A stretch of DNA of 64,000 nt from Sextonia rubra (GCA_037013555.1 JASUAD010000005.1:1488001-1552000); one strand, 5' to 3'; positions 43,851-58,204 are shown, numbered from the stretch's first letter. The notes: generated by a model not told the origin, from the letters alone. Program-made: numbers and translations.

Positions 43851-44667
43851 GCTAATAACTCTGGTTTTGTTCTTTATTCATCTTACATTTTTAAAATGCT
43901 TAATTCATTTTTTTTTTGTTGGTTTGATTCTATATGAGTGAGTTGAGGGGCTACACATATGAAATAGTTTTGTTTGTTTCTTATTATGTCATGTTATTTT
44001 ATGTTATTGATATATTTGAGTATTTAACTCATGTGGTACATGATCCAGATCTCAATGAAAAAGACTTCATGCAAGACTATGCATAAGAAGTTAAAGCATT
44101 GGATGAAACCTGAACCAATTCGTATTAAAACTATTTATTATTTGGAATTAAATCGTTGTTGTTGCTTGTACAATAGTTATCTAATTTAACTTATTATTGT
44201 TAGTTTTAAAAAAAAATTTCTAGTGATATTTGATTATAGTGGGCCTGCAGCAATCAATAAATTTTGGTGTGCATGCCATAATTAATGTAATTACATTTTT
44301 GACAGACAATTATTGCTTTCAGCTGCCAACAACTCTTGTTTTGTTTTGTGTTCGTCTTTCATTTCTGAATGCTTAGTTCATTTCTAATGTCTTTTTTTTG
44401 GCTTGGTTTGATTATCTATAAATGAGTTATGGGCCTGAAGTTATTGTTTCACTTCTAATGTTGTTTGGTTTTCCTTTTTTTTTTTCCTTTCTTGTTTGAT
44501 TATCTATGAATGAGTTGGGGGGCATAATATATTTATTGCATTCAACTGCCAAAACCTTTGGTTTTGTTCTTTATTCATCTTTGATTTTTGAAATGCTATT
44601 TTTTAATATTATATTTTTAATATTTTTTATGGTTTGCTTTGGTTATCTATGGATCAATTGAAGGGCT
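43851..44667. repeat. Irregular short repeats leading into the 710-bp array
   Basis: Phrases such as TTGGTTTTGTTCTTTATTCA and GATTATCTATGAATGAGTTG recur three to four times at irregular spacing (near 43862, 44410, 44500, 44560). Non-coding. Confidence 0.55.
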
Positions 44668-47600
44668 TCGAACTCATAAAGTGTTGCCTTGCTATTAGAA
44701 CTAAATTCATCTTCTATGACAATTCTAGCTCATATTCTTTATATAGTTAAACTCCAATTAGAAATTAAGCTTGCAATGCTTTGTTCATGAATAATTGTTT
44801 TGCATTTAAATGGCTTCTTCATACGTGCCCTTCTATTTATTTGTTTGTAATAGCTTGTTTTCAATTTGTTCTCTCATATTTGTTCCTATATTTTCAACAG
44901 TGGTATTTCTATCGGTTTTTTAATGTTTCTTGTGGTGGATGCAGTTTTCATTGTTCCAATTTTAGGTTTGTAGTGTAGGGTTATTTAGTTTAGATAATTT
45001 TTTATGTTGTGCGAAGGACTATAATTAATTTAATTTTTGTGTTTTTAATTCTAGTTTGTATAGATTTTGTGTAGGATATTTAGATTTTCTTTTAAGATAG
45101 GTGCAAGTTGTATGAATTGATCACGCATTAATGATCGACCCGGTTTTCTCTAGGTTCTATTACTACTTTACATCCTTGCATTTGGATTGTCATACAAGTT
45201 CTTGGTGCAGTTGCTGGAGAGCACCATATAAGGTAATTTTTTTAACTCTCTCTTTAGTATATGGCTTTGTGGGATTTGTTACTTTATTTGTCATAATATT
45301 AGGTATAGGAGGTGCATGCATGGAATGTTTTGATTGGCGCCAAATTGAAAAAAAGGAAATATAAGTTCTAAAATTTTGATTGAAATCTGATTTTTGGTTT
45401 AATTTTTGAACTCATAAATTGTTGCCTTGATATTTGAACAAAATCCATCTACTTTGACAATTCTAGCTCATATTCTTTATATAGTTAAACTGCAACAGGA
45501 AATTAAGCTTGCAATGGTTTGTTCTTGAATAATTGTTGTGCACTTAAATGGCTTCATACTTGCCCTTTTTTTTTGTTTATAATGGTAACTTTTCAATTTG
45601 TTTTCTGATTTTTGTTCCTATATTTTTTACAGTGGTATTTCTATTGGTTTTCTAATGTTTCTTATAGTTGATGTAGTTTTCTCTTTTCTAGTTTAGGTTT
45701 GTCATGTAGGGTTTTTAGTTTAGATAATTTTTTATGTCATGTGAAGGATTGTAATTAATTTAATTTAGTGTATTTTATTCTAGTTTAGATAGATTTTGAG
45801 TAGGATTTTTAGATTTTCTTTTAAGACATGCAAGTTGTATGAATTGATCATGCCTTGTCGATTGACCCTACGACTTCACAACCTTGCATTGGATTGTTGT
45901 ACAAGTTTTTGGTGCCATTGCCAGAGAGCGCGCCATATGAGGTAATCTTTTTAACTCTCTCTCTTTAGTTTATTGCTTTTTGGGATTTGTTACTTTATTT
46001 GCATGCATGGAATGTTTTGACCGGTGCATAATCGAAAAAAAGGAAATTTAAATTCTAAAATTTTGCTTGAAATTTGATTTTTTGTTTCATTTTCGAACTC
46101 ATAAAGTGTTGCCTTGATATCTGAACTAAATCCATCCACTTTGACAATTCTAACTCATATTCTTTATATAGTTAAATTCCAAAAGGAAATTAAGCTTCCA
46201 ATGCCTTTATTCATGAATAATTGTTGTCCATTTAAATGGCTTCTTACTTGCCCATCTTTTATTTGTTTGTAATGGCAGTTTTTCATTATGTTCTCTCATT
46301 TTTTGTTCCTATATTTTTACAGTGGTATTTTATTGGTTTTTTAATGTTTCTTATGCTGGATGTAATTTTTTCTTTTCTTATTTAGGTATGTAGTGTAGGG
46401 TTTTTAGTTTAGATAATTTTTTATGTTGTGTAAGGGATTGTAATTAATTTATTTTTTGTGTATTTAATTCTTATTTATATAGATTTTGAGTAGGATGTTT
46501 AAATTTTCTTTTGAGACAGGTGCAAGTCATATGAATTGATTACGCCTTGTCGATCGACCCGGTTTTCACCAGGTGTTATTACTACTTCACAACTTTGCAT
46601 TCGGATTGTTGTACAAGTTCTTGGTGCCATTGCTAGAGAGTGTCATATGAGGTAATCTTTTTAACTCTCTCTAGTTTATGGCTTTGTGGGTTTTATTATT
46701 TTATTTATCATAATATTAGTTTTAGGAGGTGCATGCATGGAATGTTTTCACTGGCGCCTTATCGAAAAAGAGAAAATTTAAATTCTAAAATTTTGATTGA
46801 AATTTGATTTTGGGTTTAATTTTCAAACTCAAAGTGTTGCCTTGATATTTTAACTAAATCTATCTACTTTGACATTTCTAGCTCATATTCTTTATATAGT
46901 TAAATTCCAATGGAAAATTAAACTTGCAATGCTTTGTTCGTAAATAATTGTTGTGCATTTAAATGGCTTTTTCTTACATGCCCTTCTATTTATTTGTTTG
47001 TAATGGCTTCTTTTTAGTTTGTGCTCTCATTTTTAACTGTGGTATTTCTGTTAGTTTTCTAATGTGTCTTATGGTGGATGCAGTTTTCTCCTTTTTAGTT
47101 TAGGTTTGTAGCAGGTATTTAGTTTAGATAATTTTTTATGTTGTGTAAAGGACTGTAATTAATTTAATTTTTACGTATTTAATTCTAGTTTGTATAGATT
47201 TTGGGTAGGATTTTTAGAATTTCTTTTAAGACAGGTGCAAGTCGTATGAATTGATCACGCCTTGTTAATCGACTTGGTTTTCATTGGGTTTTATTACTAT
47301 GGCACAACCTTGCATTTGGATTGTCATACAAGTTCTTAGTGCCGTTGCCGGAGAGTGCCATATAAGGTAATTCTTTTAACTCTCTTTTTAGTTTATGGCT
47401 TTGTGGGATTTGTTAGTTTATTTGTCATAATATTCATTTTAGGAGTTGCAGGCATAGAATGTTTTGACCGGCGCCTAATGAAAAGAAAGGAAACTTAAAT
47501 TCTAAAATTTTGATTGAAATTTGATTTTTGGTTTAATTTTTAAACTCGTTAGTGTTGCCTTGATATTTGAACTAAATCTATCCACTTTGACAATTCGAGC

Positions 47601-50190
47601 TTATATTCTTTATTTAGTTAAACTCCAATAGTAAATTAAGCTTGCAATGCTTTGTTCATAAATAATTGTTGTGCATTTAAATGGCTTTTTCTTACATGCC
47701 CTTTTATTTATTTGTTTGTAATGACTTCTTTTCAGTATGTGGTCTCATTTTTTACAATGGTATTTCTATTGGTTTTCTAATATGTCTTATGGTGGATGTA
47801 GTTTTCTCCTTTTTGGTTTAGGTTTGTAGTCTAGGTTTTTAGTTTAGATAATTTTTTATGTCGTGTAAAGGATTATAATTAATTTAATTTTTGTGTATTT
47901 AATCCTTGTTTGTATAGATTGAGTAGGATTTTTAGATTTTCTTTCAAGACAGGTGCAAGTTGTATGAATTGATCACGTCTTGTCGATTAACCCTGTTTTC
48001 ACTGGGTTTTATTATTGCTTCAAAACCTTGCATTTGGATTGTCGTACAAGTTTTTCGTGCCGTTGTTGGAGAGTGCCATATGAGGTAATCCTTTTAACTC
48101 TTTAGTTTATGGCTTTGTGGGATTTGTCACTTTATTTGTCATAATATTTGTTTTAGGAGTTGCATGCATGGAATGTTTTGACTAGCGCCTAATCAAATGA
48201 AAGGAAATTTAAATTCTAAAATTTTGATTGAAATCTGATTTTTAGTTTAATTTTCGAACTCATAAAGTATTGCCTTGATATTTGAATTAAATCCATCCAG
48301 TTTGACAATTCTAGCTTATATTCTTTATATAGTTAAAGTCCAATAGTAAATTAAGCTTATAATGTTTTGTTCATGAATAATTGTTGTACATTCAAATGGT
48401 TTATTCTTACTTGCCCTTTTATTTATTTGTTTGTAATGGCTTGTTTTCAAATTGTTCACTCATTTTTGTTCCTATATTTTTAACAATGGTATTTCTATTG
48501 GTTTTCTATTGTTTCTTATGGTGTATGTAGTTTTCTCTTTTTTAGTTTAGGCTTGTAGTGTGTAGGGTTTTAGTTTACATAATTTTTTATGGTGTATAAA
48601 GAACTGTAATTAATTTAATTTTTGTGTATTTCATTTTGGTTTGTATAGATTTTGAGTAGGATTTTTAGATTTTCTTTTCAGACAGGTGCAAGTTGTATGA
48701 ATTGATCACGCCTTGTCGATCAACCTAGTTTTCACCGGGTTTTATTACAACTTCACGATGTTGCATTTGGATTATCTCACAAGTTCTTGGTACTGTTGTC
48801 GGAGTGTGCCATATGAGGTAATCTTTTTAACCCTTTCTCTTTAGTTTTTTGCTTTGTGGGATTTCTTACTTTATTTGTCATAATATTAGATTTAGGAGGT
48901 GTATGCACGGAATGTTTTGACCGGCACCTAATCAAATAAAAGGAAATTTAAATTCTAAAATTTTGATTGAAATCTGTTTTTTTGTTTAACCTTGATATTT
49001 GAACTAAATCCATCCATTTTGACAATTCTAGCTCACATTTTTTATAGTTAAACTCCAATAGGTAATTAAACTTGCAATGCTTTGTTCATGAATAGTTGTT
49101 GTGCGTTTAAATGGCTTCATACTGGCCCGTCTTTTTATTTGTTTCTAATGGCAGTTTTTTCACTACATTCTCTCGTTTTTTTTTCTATATTTTCTACAGT
49201 GGTATCTCTATTGGTTTTCTAATGTTTCTTACGATGGATGCAGTTTTCTCTTTTCTAGTTTAGGTTTTTAGTATATGGCTTTTAGTTCAGATAATGTTTT
49301 ATGTCGTGTAAAGGACTGTAATTAATTTAATTTTAGTATATTTAATTCTAGTTTCGGTAAACTTTGGGTAGGATTTTTAAATTTTCTTTTAAGAAAGGTG
49401 CAAGTTGTTTGATTTGATCATGCCTCGTCAATCAACCCGGTTTTTATCGGGTATTATTACTGCTTTACAACCTTGCGTTTGGATTGTAGGAGTTCTTAGT
49501 ACCGTTGCCAGGGAGTGTCATATGAGGTAATCTTTTTAACTCTCTCTTTTTAGTTTATTTGGCTTTGTGGGATTTGTTACTTTATTTGTCATAATATTAT
49601 TTTTAGGAGGTGCATGTATGGAGTTTTTTGACCAGCTCCTAATCGAAAAAAAGGAAATTTAAATTGTAAAAGTTTGCTTAAAATTTGATTTTTTGTTTAA
49701 TTTTCATACTCAAAGTGTTGCCTTGAACTAAATTAATTCTAGCTTGTATAAATTTTGAATAGGCCTTTTAGATTTTCTTAAAACATAGGTGCAAGTTATA
49801 TGAATTGATCTTACCTTTCATTGTGTAGGTTGTCACTGGGTTTTATTGCTACTTACAACCTTGCATTTGTATTGTTGAAAAAGTTCTTGGTGCCATTGCC
49901 ATGGAGCGTCATATGAGGTAATCAATTTAGCTCTCTTTCTCTCTCTTTAGTTTATTGCTTTGTGGGATTTGTTACTTAATTTGTCATAATATTAGTTTTA
50001 ATATGTGTATTCATATGAGGTAATCTATTTAACTCTCTTTAGTTTATTGCTTTGTGGTATTGTTACTTAATTTTTCATAAGATTAGTTTTAAGAGGTGTA
50101 TGCATGAAATGTTTTGACCCACGGATAATAAAAAAAATGAAATTTTAAATTCTAAAATATTGTTTGAAATCTGATTTTTGGGTTTAATTT
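44668..50190. repeat. Tandem array of ~710-bp units
   Basis: The marker AGAGNGCCATATGAGGTAAT recurs at about 45225, 45932, 46645, 47358, 48076, 48810, 49518 and 49910, giving periods of about 707, 713, 713, 718, 734 and 708 bp, then a shortened unit of 392 bp. A further partial repeat lies near 50016. Every unit has CAAGTTCTTGGTGCCGTTGC or a variant, which resembles the primer-binding site of plant Ty3/gypsy elements of the Athila/Tat kind (TGGCGCCGTTGCCGGGGA). Each also has a GATCGACCCGGTTTTCACCG-type hairpin about 80 bp before it and a long AT-rich remainder. No coding capacity. The array abuts the pyrimidine-rich block. Its origin from an LTR/leader segment is inference. Confidence 0.9.
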
Positions 50191-50199
50191 TCAGTCTTT

Positions 50200-51848
50200 T
50201 CAAGCTATTTTAAATAATATAAAATTTTGCAAAGTTGTCTTTATTAGTATGTTCTCATTTTTTTTCTATTCTCATTTTTCCTTTTCTCATTTTTTGTCTA
50301 CTATCTTTATTTCTACTATTTTTTTAGAACCCATAATTGGATTAAAAATTTTAAAATTTTCTTTTTTTAGATTCGAAGTTGATTTTTTACTTAACTATTC
50401 TCTACTCATTATATTCTCCATTTTATCAATTCTCCTCTTTTTTTTTCTATTCTCTTTTTCTTATTCTCTTTTCTTCTATAATCTATTTATTTTTACTATT
50501 TTTTGATATTTGCTATTTTTTAACTCATTTTTTTCTATTCTTTGTTTTTGCTATTTTCTTTATTTTTCTATTCTCTATTTCTTTTTGCTTTTTTTATTCT
50601 AAATTTTTGTCTATTACTTTTATGGTATTCCCCTTTTTTTGGTATTCTTTTTTCTTACCTACTTTTTCATTCTGTTCTCTGTTTTAATTTTCTTTTTTTT
50701 CTCTTCTCTTTTTTATATTCCTTTTTTCCATTATAAAATTTAAGTTCTCTTATTTTATTATCTTTTTTCGAATTTCTTTTTTTTTTTGGCAATTCTCTTT
50801 TGCTCAAGTCTCTTTTTGTATTCTCTTTTTGTGTATTTTATTCTGATCTTGTTCTTTTTTATTTCATTTTTTTCTTTTTTTTATCCCATATTTTTTATTC
50901 TCCTTTTCTCTATTTTTATTATTTGCATTTTTATTTTTTCATTATATTTTTCTATTCTCCATTTGATTTTCCTTTTATTCTCCTCTCTTTCTAGATGCTT
51001 GTTTCTATTTAATATTTATTTTTGCTATTTTTTTCTATTCTCTATTTATATTATTTTCTACTTTTCCATTTTTTTCCTATTACCTATTTATTTCTAGTAT
51101 GTTTGCTATTTTTATATTTTTTTTATATTATCTACTTTTTTCAACTATTTTTATATTCTATGTTTTTCAAATTCTCTAATTTCTCTATTCTATTTTTTTC
51201 CTATTCTCTTTCTATTTCTACTATTTTTTAATTCTCTATTTTTTATATCCGTTTTTTATTCTCCATTTATTTCTACATTTCATTCCTATTCTTTATTCTT
51301 AATATTCTCTATTTTTTGAAAATTTTAATACTCTATTTTATATATTTCTACTATTTCTTTAGTATTCTCTTTTTTTTATTCTCATTTTTATATTCTCTTT
51401 TTATTCTACTTTCCTTATTTTTCTGTTCTCTATTTAATTCTACCTTTCCCTATTCTCAATTTTTTTTCTATTGTTTTTGTATTCCCCTTTTTTGGTATTC
51501 TTTTTCTTTTTATCTATTTTTTCATTCTATTCTCTTTTCTTTTCTTTTTTCTCTTCTCTTTTTTATATTAATTTTTTATTCCCTTTTTATTCTATTATTT
51601 CTTTTCCATTATAAATTTTCAATTCTCTTTTTTTATTATCATTTCCTTTTTAATTCTCTTTTGTTCTAGTCTCTTTTTTGTATTCTTTTTTTGTCTATTT
51701 TATTCTGCCTTTTTCTTCCATTTTATTTTTTTCTTTTTTTTGTATTTCATTTTTTAATTATCATTTTCTATTCTCCTTTTGTATTTTTCCTTTTTATAGC
51801 AATTCCTTATTTTTACTCTATTTATCTTTACCTTTTCTATTCTCAATT
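50200..51848. repeat. Pyrimidine-rich degenerate satellite, segment 1
   Basis: The plus strand is almost free of G and consists of T, C and A in repeats of roughly 29 bp, consensus near CTATTCTCTATTTATTTC followed by TACTATTTTTT. Modules such as TCTATTACTTTTATGGTATT and GGTATTCTTTTT recur over longer distances. All open frames here are F/L/S/I-rich products of the composition. Confidence 0.92.
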
Positions 51849-52113
51849 TTTGCGGTTTAGGGTTTTGTGTTTAGTGTTTGTGATTTAGTGTTTTGTGTTT
51901 AGGGTTTTGGGCTTGGGGTTTATATGGTTTTAGGGTTTGGATCTAGGGTTTATGCTTGGGGTTTGACGTTTGGGTTTTAAGGTTTAGGGTTTTAGATTTA
52001 GGGTTTTAGGTTAAGATTTGGGGTTGCAGATTCAGGGTTCAACATTTTAGGGTGATTTAGGGTTTAGGGTTTAGAGTTTTGGGTTTCAAGTTTTAGGGTT
52101 AAGGGTTTTAGGA
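51849..52113. repeat. Interstitial telomere-like block 1
   Basis: Degenerate plus-strand TTTAGGG repeats (GGTTTAGGGTTTTAG, GGGTTTGG and variants), with sharp edges against pyrimidine-rich DNA on both sides. Confidence 0.93.
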
Positions 52114-53221
52114 TTTATCTTTTTGTATTTTTCTTTTCCTTTTCTTCTATTATCCTCTTTATTTATTGTTTTTTTTTCTATTCTCTATTTATTTCCTATT
52201 CTCTATTTATTTTTACTATTTCTTTCTATTCTCTATTATTTTTTATTACTTTTTTTTTCTATTCTCTATTTATTTATATTGTTTTCTTCCTTTTATCTAT
52301 TCTTTATAGTATCTATTTCTCAATTTTCTTCTTTTTCTGTTCTCTTTACTTATTCTTTTTTCTTTATGTTCTCTATTTTTTATATTTTCCATTTTTTATT
52401 CTCTTTTATAGACATACTCTTTTGTTTATTCTTTATTTATTTCTACTCTTTTCTATTCTCAATTTTTCTCTATTATTTTTTCTTGTATTCCCTTTTTAAA
52501 ACTCTTTATTTTTACGCATTTTAATCTATTTTCTCTTTCTATTATTTTTTTTCAATTTCTTTTTTTTCTGTTCTCTTTTTAATCTATTTCTTTTTTTAAT
52601 TCTCCTTTTTTCAAGTCTCTTTATTTTATTCTCTATTTGTCTTTTGTTTTGTTTCTATTCTCCTTTTTTTCTATTTTAGTTTCTTTATTCCATTTTCTTC
52701 TATTCTTTTATTTCTTTATTTTCATTTTTCTATTTTCTTTTCTTGTTACCTTTTTTATTCTCGTTTTCTTCCATTATTCAACTTTTCTTTTGAATTTTTT
52801 TTATTCTCGATTTCTTTCTATTTTCTTTTTTCTTCACCCTTTTTGTCCTATATTATATTTCTTTTTAGTATTTTTTCTATTCTATAATTTTTCTATTGTC
52901 TTTTATTTTTCAATTCTTTTCCTATTCTCTCTTTAGTTTTACTATTTTTTTTCTTTTTCTAGTTTTAATATTCTCAATTTATTTTTACTATTTTTTATAT
53001 TCTCTATTTATGTCTATTCTCTTCTTATTTCTACAAATTTTTATCTATACTCTATTTTCATATATTCTCTGTTATGTCTATTCTCTATCTTATATATTCT
53101 CGATTTATTTCTATAATTTTTCATTTATCTTGTTTTTTAATATTCTCATCTTTTACATTTTTCTCTATTACATATTTATTTGTAATATTTTTTCTATGCC
53201 GTATTTCATATATTATCTATT
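52114..53221. repeat. Pyrimidine-rich degenerate satellite, segment 2
   Basis: Same composition and unit as segment 1. It begins TTATCTTTTTGTATTTTTC, the phrase that follows each telomere-like block, and ends CATATATTATCTATTTTGG, the phrase that precedes blocks 2 and 3. Confidence 0.92.
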
Positions 53222-53592
53222 TTGGTTTAAGGGTTTAGGGGCTTAGGGTTTGGGGCATAGGTTTTTAGGGTTTTAGTGTCTGAGGTTTAGGGTTTGAGGT
53301 TTGGGGTTTTGGGCTTAGGGCCTGGGGTTTAGTGTTTTGTATTTAGAGTTTAGGATGTATAGTTAAGGTTTGGGGTTTAGGATTTAGGGTTTTAGGGTTT
53401 AAGGCTTTAGGGTTTTAGGTGTTGGGGTTTAGGATTTAGGGTTTGGGGTTTAAAGTTTAGGGTTTTAGGTTTTAGATTATAGGTTTAGGGCTTTGAGTTC
53501 AAGGTTGAGGGTTTTAGATTCTAGGGTTTAAAGTTTAGGGTTTGATGGCTTCAAGGTTTATGGTTTAGAGTTTTGGGTTTTAGGGTTTATCT
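53222..53592. repeat. Interstitial telomere-like block 2
   Basis: About 370 bp of degenerate TTTAGGG on the plus strand (GGGTTTAGGATTTAGGG and similar). Flanked on the left by TATTATCTATTTTGGTTTA and on the right by TTATCTTTTTGCATTCTCC. Confidence 0.93.
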
Positions 53593-56500
53593 TTTTGCAT
53601 TCTCCTTTTCTTCTATTCTCCTCTTTTTATGTTGCCTTCTTTTTCTATTATCTTTTTGTATTCTCTTTTTTATTCTCCTTTTCTTTTATTCTCCTCTTAA
53701 TATATTGTCTTCTTTTCCTATTCTCCATTTATTTCTACTATTTTTTTCTATTAATTATATTTTATATTCTCTGTTTTTCTTATTCTCTATAGATTTCTAC
53801 TATTTTTATATTCTCTTTTTTCACAATTTTTATATTATCTATTTATTTCTACTAATTTTTTCTTTTATCTATTTTAATATTCTTTTCTCCCCATTTTTCT
53901 ATTATCATTTTATTTTTACTATTTTCTACTATTCTCAATTTTTTCTATTACTTTTGTTTTGTATTCCATGTTTTTGGCATTCTTTTTATCTTTTTCTTTT
54001 TTGTATTCTAATTTCTTCTATTCCATTTTTTAATTTTTTATGTTTTTTCAATTGTTTTTGTTCTAGTCTCCTTTTACTATTCTATTTGTATTTGTATTTT
54101 TTTAATTTGTTATTTTATATTTTACTTTTTTCTATTCTTTTGTTTAGTATTGTATTTTCTAATCACTTTCCCTCTAATTTCATTTTTCTCTATTCTCTTT
54201 TTTTTAATCATCCTTTTCTTCTTTTATCCACTTTTTCTATTAACTTCCTTTCTATTCTCTATTTATTTCTATTATTTTGAATATTCTTCTTTTTCCATTT
54301 TTTCTCTATTCTCTATAAATTTCTACTATTTTTTTTATATTCTCTATTTTCTCTGTTCTTTTTTATTCTTTGTTTATTTCTACTTGTTTCTATTCTCTGT
54401 TTTCTCAATTTAATTTTTTCTATTCTTTTTTTTCTACCCCATTTTTTTTCTATTATCTTTTTCTCTACTTTCCTTTTATAAAATCTTTTCCAGTTCTCTA
54501 TTTTATTGTCCATTTTTTTTATTTTGTTTTTCAAATCTCTATTTATTTCTACTATGTTTTTCTTCTATTCTCCATTTTTAATGTTCTTTGCTTTCATCTA
54601 TTCTCTTTTTTTCCTATTCTCCATTTATTTCCACTATTTTTTATTCTATTTAGTTTTCATTTTTATATTCTCTATTTGTTTCTAGTATTTATTTATATGC
54701 TCTAATTTTTCTATTCTCTTTTTTTCCTTCCTTTTTCTATTGTAAATTTATTTCTACTACATTTTTTTACTCTCTAATTTTTATTTTCTTTACTTGTTTC
54801 TATTTGTTTTATTCCTTATTTTTTCTATCCTCTTCTTCTCTTTTTCTCTTCTTTCTATTTTCTAATTATTTTTACTATATTTTTTCTATTCTCTATTTTT
54901 TCTATTACTTTGTTCATGCTATCTATTTATTTATACTAGTTTTTTCCTGTTCTCTATTCATTATATTCACCATTTCTTCTATTCTTTTTTTTACCTATTT
55001 CTTTAATATTCACTATTTTTAATGCTTTTTCTATTATTTCTTTTTACTATTTTCTTTATTTTTCTATTCTCTATTTCTTTCTACTTTTTTCTATGCTCAA
55101 TTTTTTTCTATTACTTTTTTGGATTCCCCATTTTTGGTATTCTTTTTTTTTTTAATCTATTTTTCCATTCTATTCTCTTTTTTTGTTTTCTTTTTTTCTT
55201 TGCACTTTTTTATATTCCTTTTCCCATTATAATTTTTAAATTCTCTTTTTTAATCTATTTTCTAATTATTTTTTTCACTTTCCTTTTGTTCTAGTTTCTT
55301 TTTCTATTCTCTTTTTCTCTATTTTATTCTATTCTTTTCGTTTCTATTTCATTTGTTCCTTTCTTTTCTTTTGTATTCCATTTTTTATTCTCCTTTTCCT
55401 TATTTTAATCATTTTCTTTTTTATTTTTTGATTATATTTTTTTACTCTCCATTTTATTTTCCTTGTATTTTATTCTCCTCTTTTTCTATTGACTTTATTT
55501 TTCTATTCTCTTTTTTATTTTAGCTATTTTTTTCTATTCTCTATTTTTATATTCTCTATTTGTAATAGTCCCTACTTTTTTTTTATTTTTTTTCTTATTC
55601 TCTATTTATTTTTATTATTTTTTCTATTCTCTATTTTCTAATTATCTGCTTCTTTCAACTATTTTTTATATTCAATATTTTTTAAATTCTCTAATTTCAC
55701 TATTTTAATTTTCCCCCATTCTCTTTTTTATTTTTATTATTTTTGTTCTCCATTTATTTCTGTGTTTCATTCCTATTCTCTATTCTTTATATTTTCTATT
55801 TTTTGAATTTTATAATATTCTCTATTTTATTTATTTCTACAATTTCTTTAGTATTCCCTTTTTTTAATCCTCAATTCTCTATTCTCTTTTTTTTCTATTT
55901 TCATTATTTTTTTATTCTCTATTTAATTCTACCGTTTTTTGTCCTCAATTTTTTTATATTACATTTTCCTATCCTCCCTTTTTTTGGTATTCATTTTTAT
56001 GTATTTTTTTCCTTCTATTCTCTTTTTTTTAATTCTTTTTTTCTATTTTTTAATATAATTTTTCTATTCTCTTTTTATATTATCTTTCTTTTTTCAATTA
56101 TCTTTTCTTCGAGTCTTTTTTGTATTCACTTTCTATCTATTTTATTCTACTTTTTTTCTTTTTCTTTTATCTTTTTCTATTTTTTTTGTAATCCATTTTT
56201 TTAATTGTCATTTTCTATTCTCCTTTTTATTTTCCTTTTCTTCTATTCTCCTCTTTTTCTATTTATTTTTTTAAATTTCTATTTATTTCTACTAGTTTTT
56301 CTATATCCTCTATGTTTTATATTTTTTTATTTATTTTATTCTCTACTTTTTCAATTTTTCATATTCCCTATTTATTTCTACTATTTTTATTTTTCTCTAT
56401 TTTTTATTATCTCTTTCTTTCAATTATTTTTTATATTCGATATTTTTCAAATTCTCTAATTTGTCTATTCTCGTTTTTCCTATTCTCTATTTTTTATAAT

Positions 56501-58204
56501 ATTTTTTCATTCCTTATTTTTTTTGTTACTTTTTGTTTCTATTTTTTTTTTCTATGTTTCATTTCATTTTCCATTCTTCATATTTTTAATTTTTTTAATT
56601 CATATTTTTCTATTTATTTTTCCTACCCTATTTAATTTTACTATTCTCTATTTGTTTTTACTTTTCTTCTATTCTCTATTGTTTTCTATTATGCTTTTTG
56701 TATCCCCTATTCTTTATATTCCATTTTTATCTATTTTCCTTTTCTTATGTTCAATAAATTTTTTTTTTTTGGTATTTTCTGTTTTCCAACTCTCTTTTTT
56801 ATATTCACTTCTTCTACTCCATTTTTTCATTTCCTTTTTATTCTGCTGCTTTTTCTCTATTTTCTTTTTTTTTCCTATGTTCTTTTTTTTTTTTTTTTGA
56901 TCTCTTAGCTTTTTTCAATTCTTTTTTAACTTCATTTTTTTCTATTATTTTTCTAATCTCTTGTTTTTTTAATTTTCCTTTTTTGTCTTTTTTATTCTTT
57001 TTTATCTAATCTTTTTTTTAATTATCTTTTTTCCCGTCTCTTTCTCTATCCTCTATTTTTTTATTTGATTTTTTCCTATTCTCTTTTTATTTTTACTATT
57101 TCATTTGATTCTCTATTATTTTCTTTTACTTTTTTTCTATTTTCTATTTATTTCTACTATTTTCTTCCTATTATGAATTCTTTATAATCTCTATTTCTCA
57201 ATTCTTATTTTTTCTGTTCTCTTTTTATGTATTCTTTTTTCTTCTATGCCTTATTTATTTCTACTACTTTTTACATTCTCTCCTTTTTTCTTCTCTTTAT
57301 AGTTATTTTGTATTTTTTATTCTCTATTTATCTCTACTTTTTTCTATTCTCAATTTTCTTCTATTACTTTCTTTTTTGTATTCCCTTGTTTGAATTCTTT
57401 ATTATTATCTATTTTAATCTACTTTTTCTTTCTATTCTCTTTTTTTCTACTCTCTATTTTTGGGTTCCTTTTTTTTCAATTTCTTTTTTTCTATTTCATT
57501 TTTAATCTATTTCTTTTTTTAATTCTCTTTTTTCCTGGTCTCTTTATTTCCTTCTCTTTTTGTCTATTGTTTTTGTTTCTATTCTCTTTTTGTCTATTTT
57601 ATTTTCTTTATTCCATTTTCTTCTATTCTTTTTTCTTTTATTTTCATTTCTTTATTTTCCTTTCTTATTACCTTTTTTATTCTTGTTTTCTTCTATTATT
57701 CGCTTTTCCTTTTGAATTTTTTTCTATTCTAAATTTCTTTCTGATAGTTTTTTCACTCTCTATTTTTTATATTCTTTATTTTTTCTAGACTCTTTTTTTG
57801 CCTATGCTCTATTTCTTTCTAATATTTTTTACATTCTCTAATTTTTCTTTTCTCTTTTATGTTTCATTTGTTTTCCTATTCTCTCTTTAATTCTATTATT
57901 TTTTTCCTTCTTCTATTTTTATTTTTCCAAATTATTTTTACTACTTTTTTGTTCTATTTTTTATATTCTATATTTTTTCTACTATTTTTCTTATTCTCTT
58001 CTTATTTCGATGATTTTTGTCTCTATACTCTATTTTCATAGATTCTCTGTTATGTCTATTCTCTCTTTTTTTATATATGTTCTCAATTTATTTCTATAAT
58101 TTTTTAAATTCTTTGATTTTTTATCTTCTCCTTTTTCCTTTTTATTGTTCCATATTTATTTTTGATATTTCTTTCTCTATGCCCTATTTTCATATATTAT
58201 CTAT
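53593..58204. repeat. Pyrimidine-rich degenerate satellite, segment 3
   Basis: 4.6 kb of the same repeat. The module around 55080-55150 (TTTCTACTTTTTTCTATGCT, then TGGATTCCCC) is homologous to those near 50560 and 51440. Its last 200 bp match the DNA just before block 2. Confidence 0.92.

Noticed and set aside
44668..50190. Regularly spaced repeats as a CRISPR-like array
   Set aside because: Units are about 710 bp, the genome is a plant, and the repeats are diverged satellite units.
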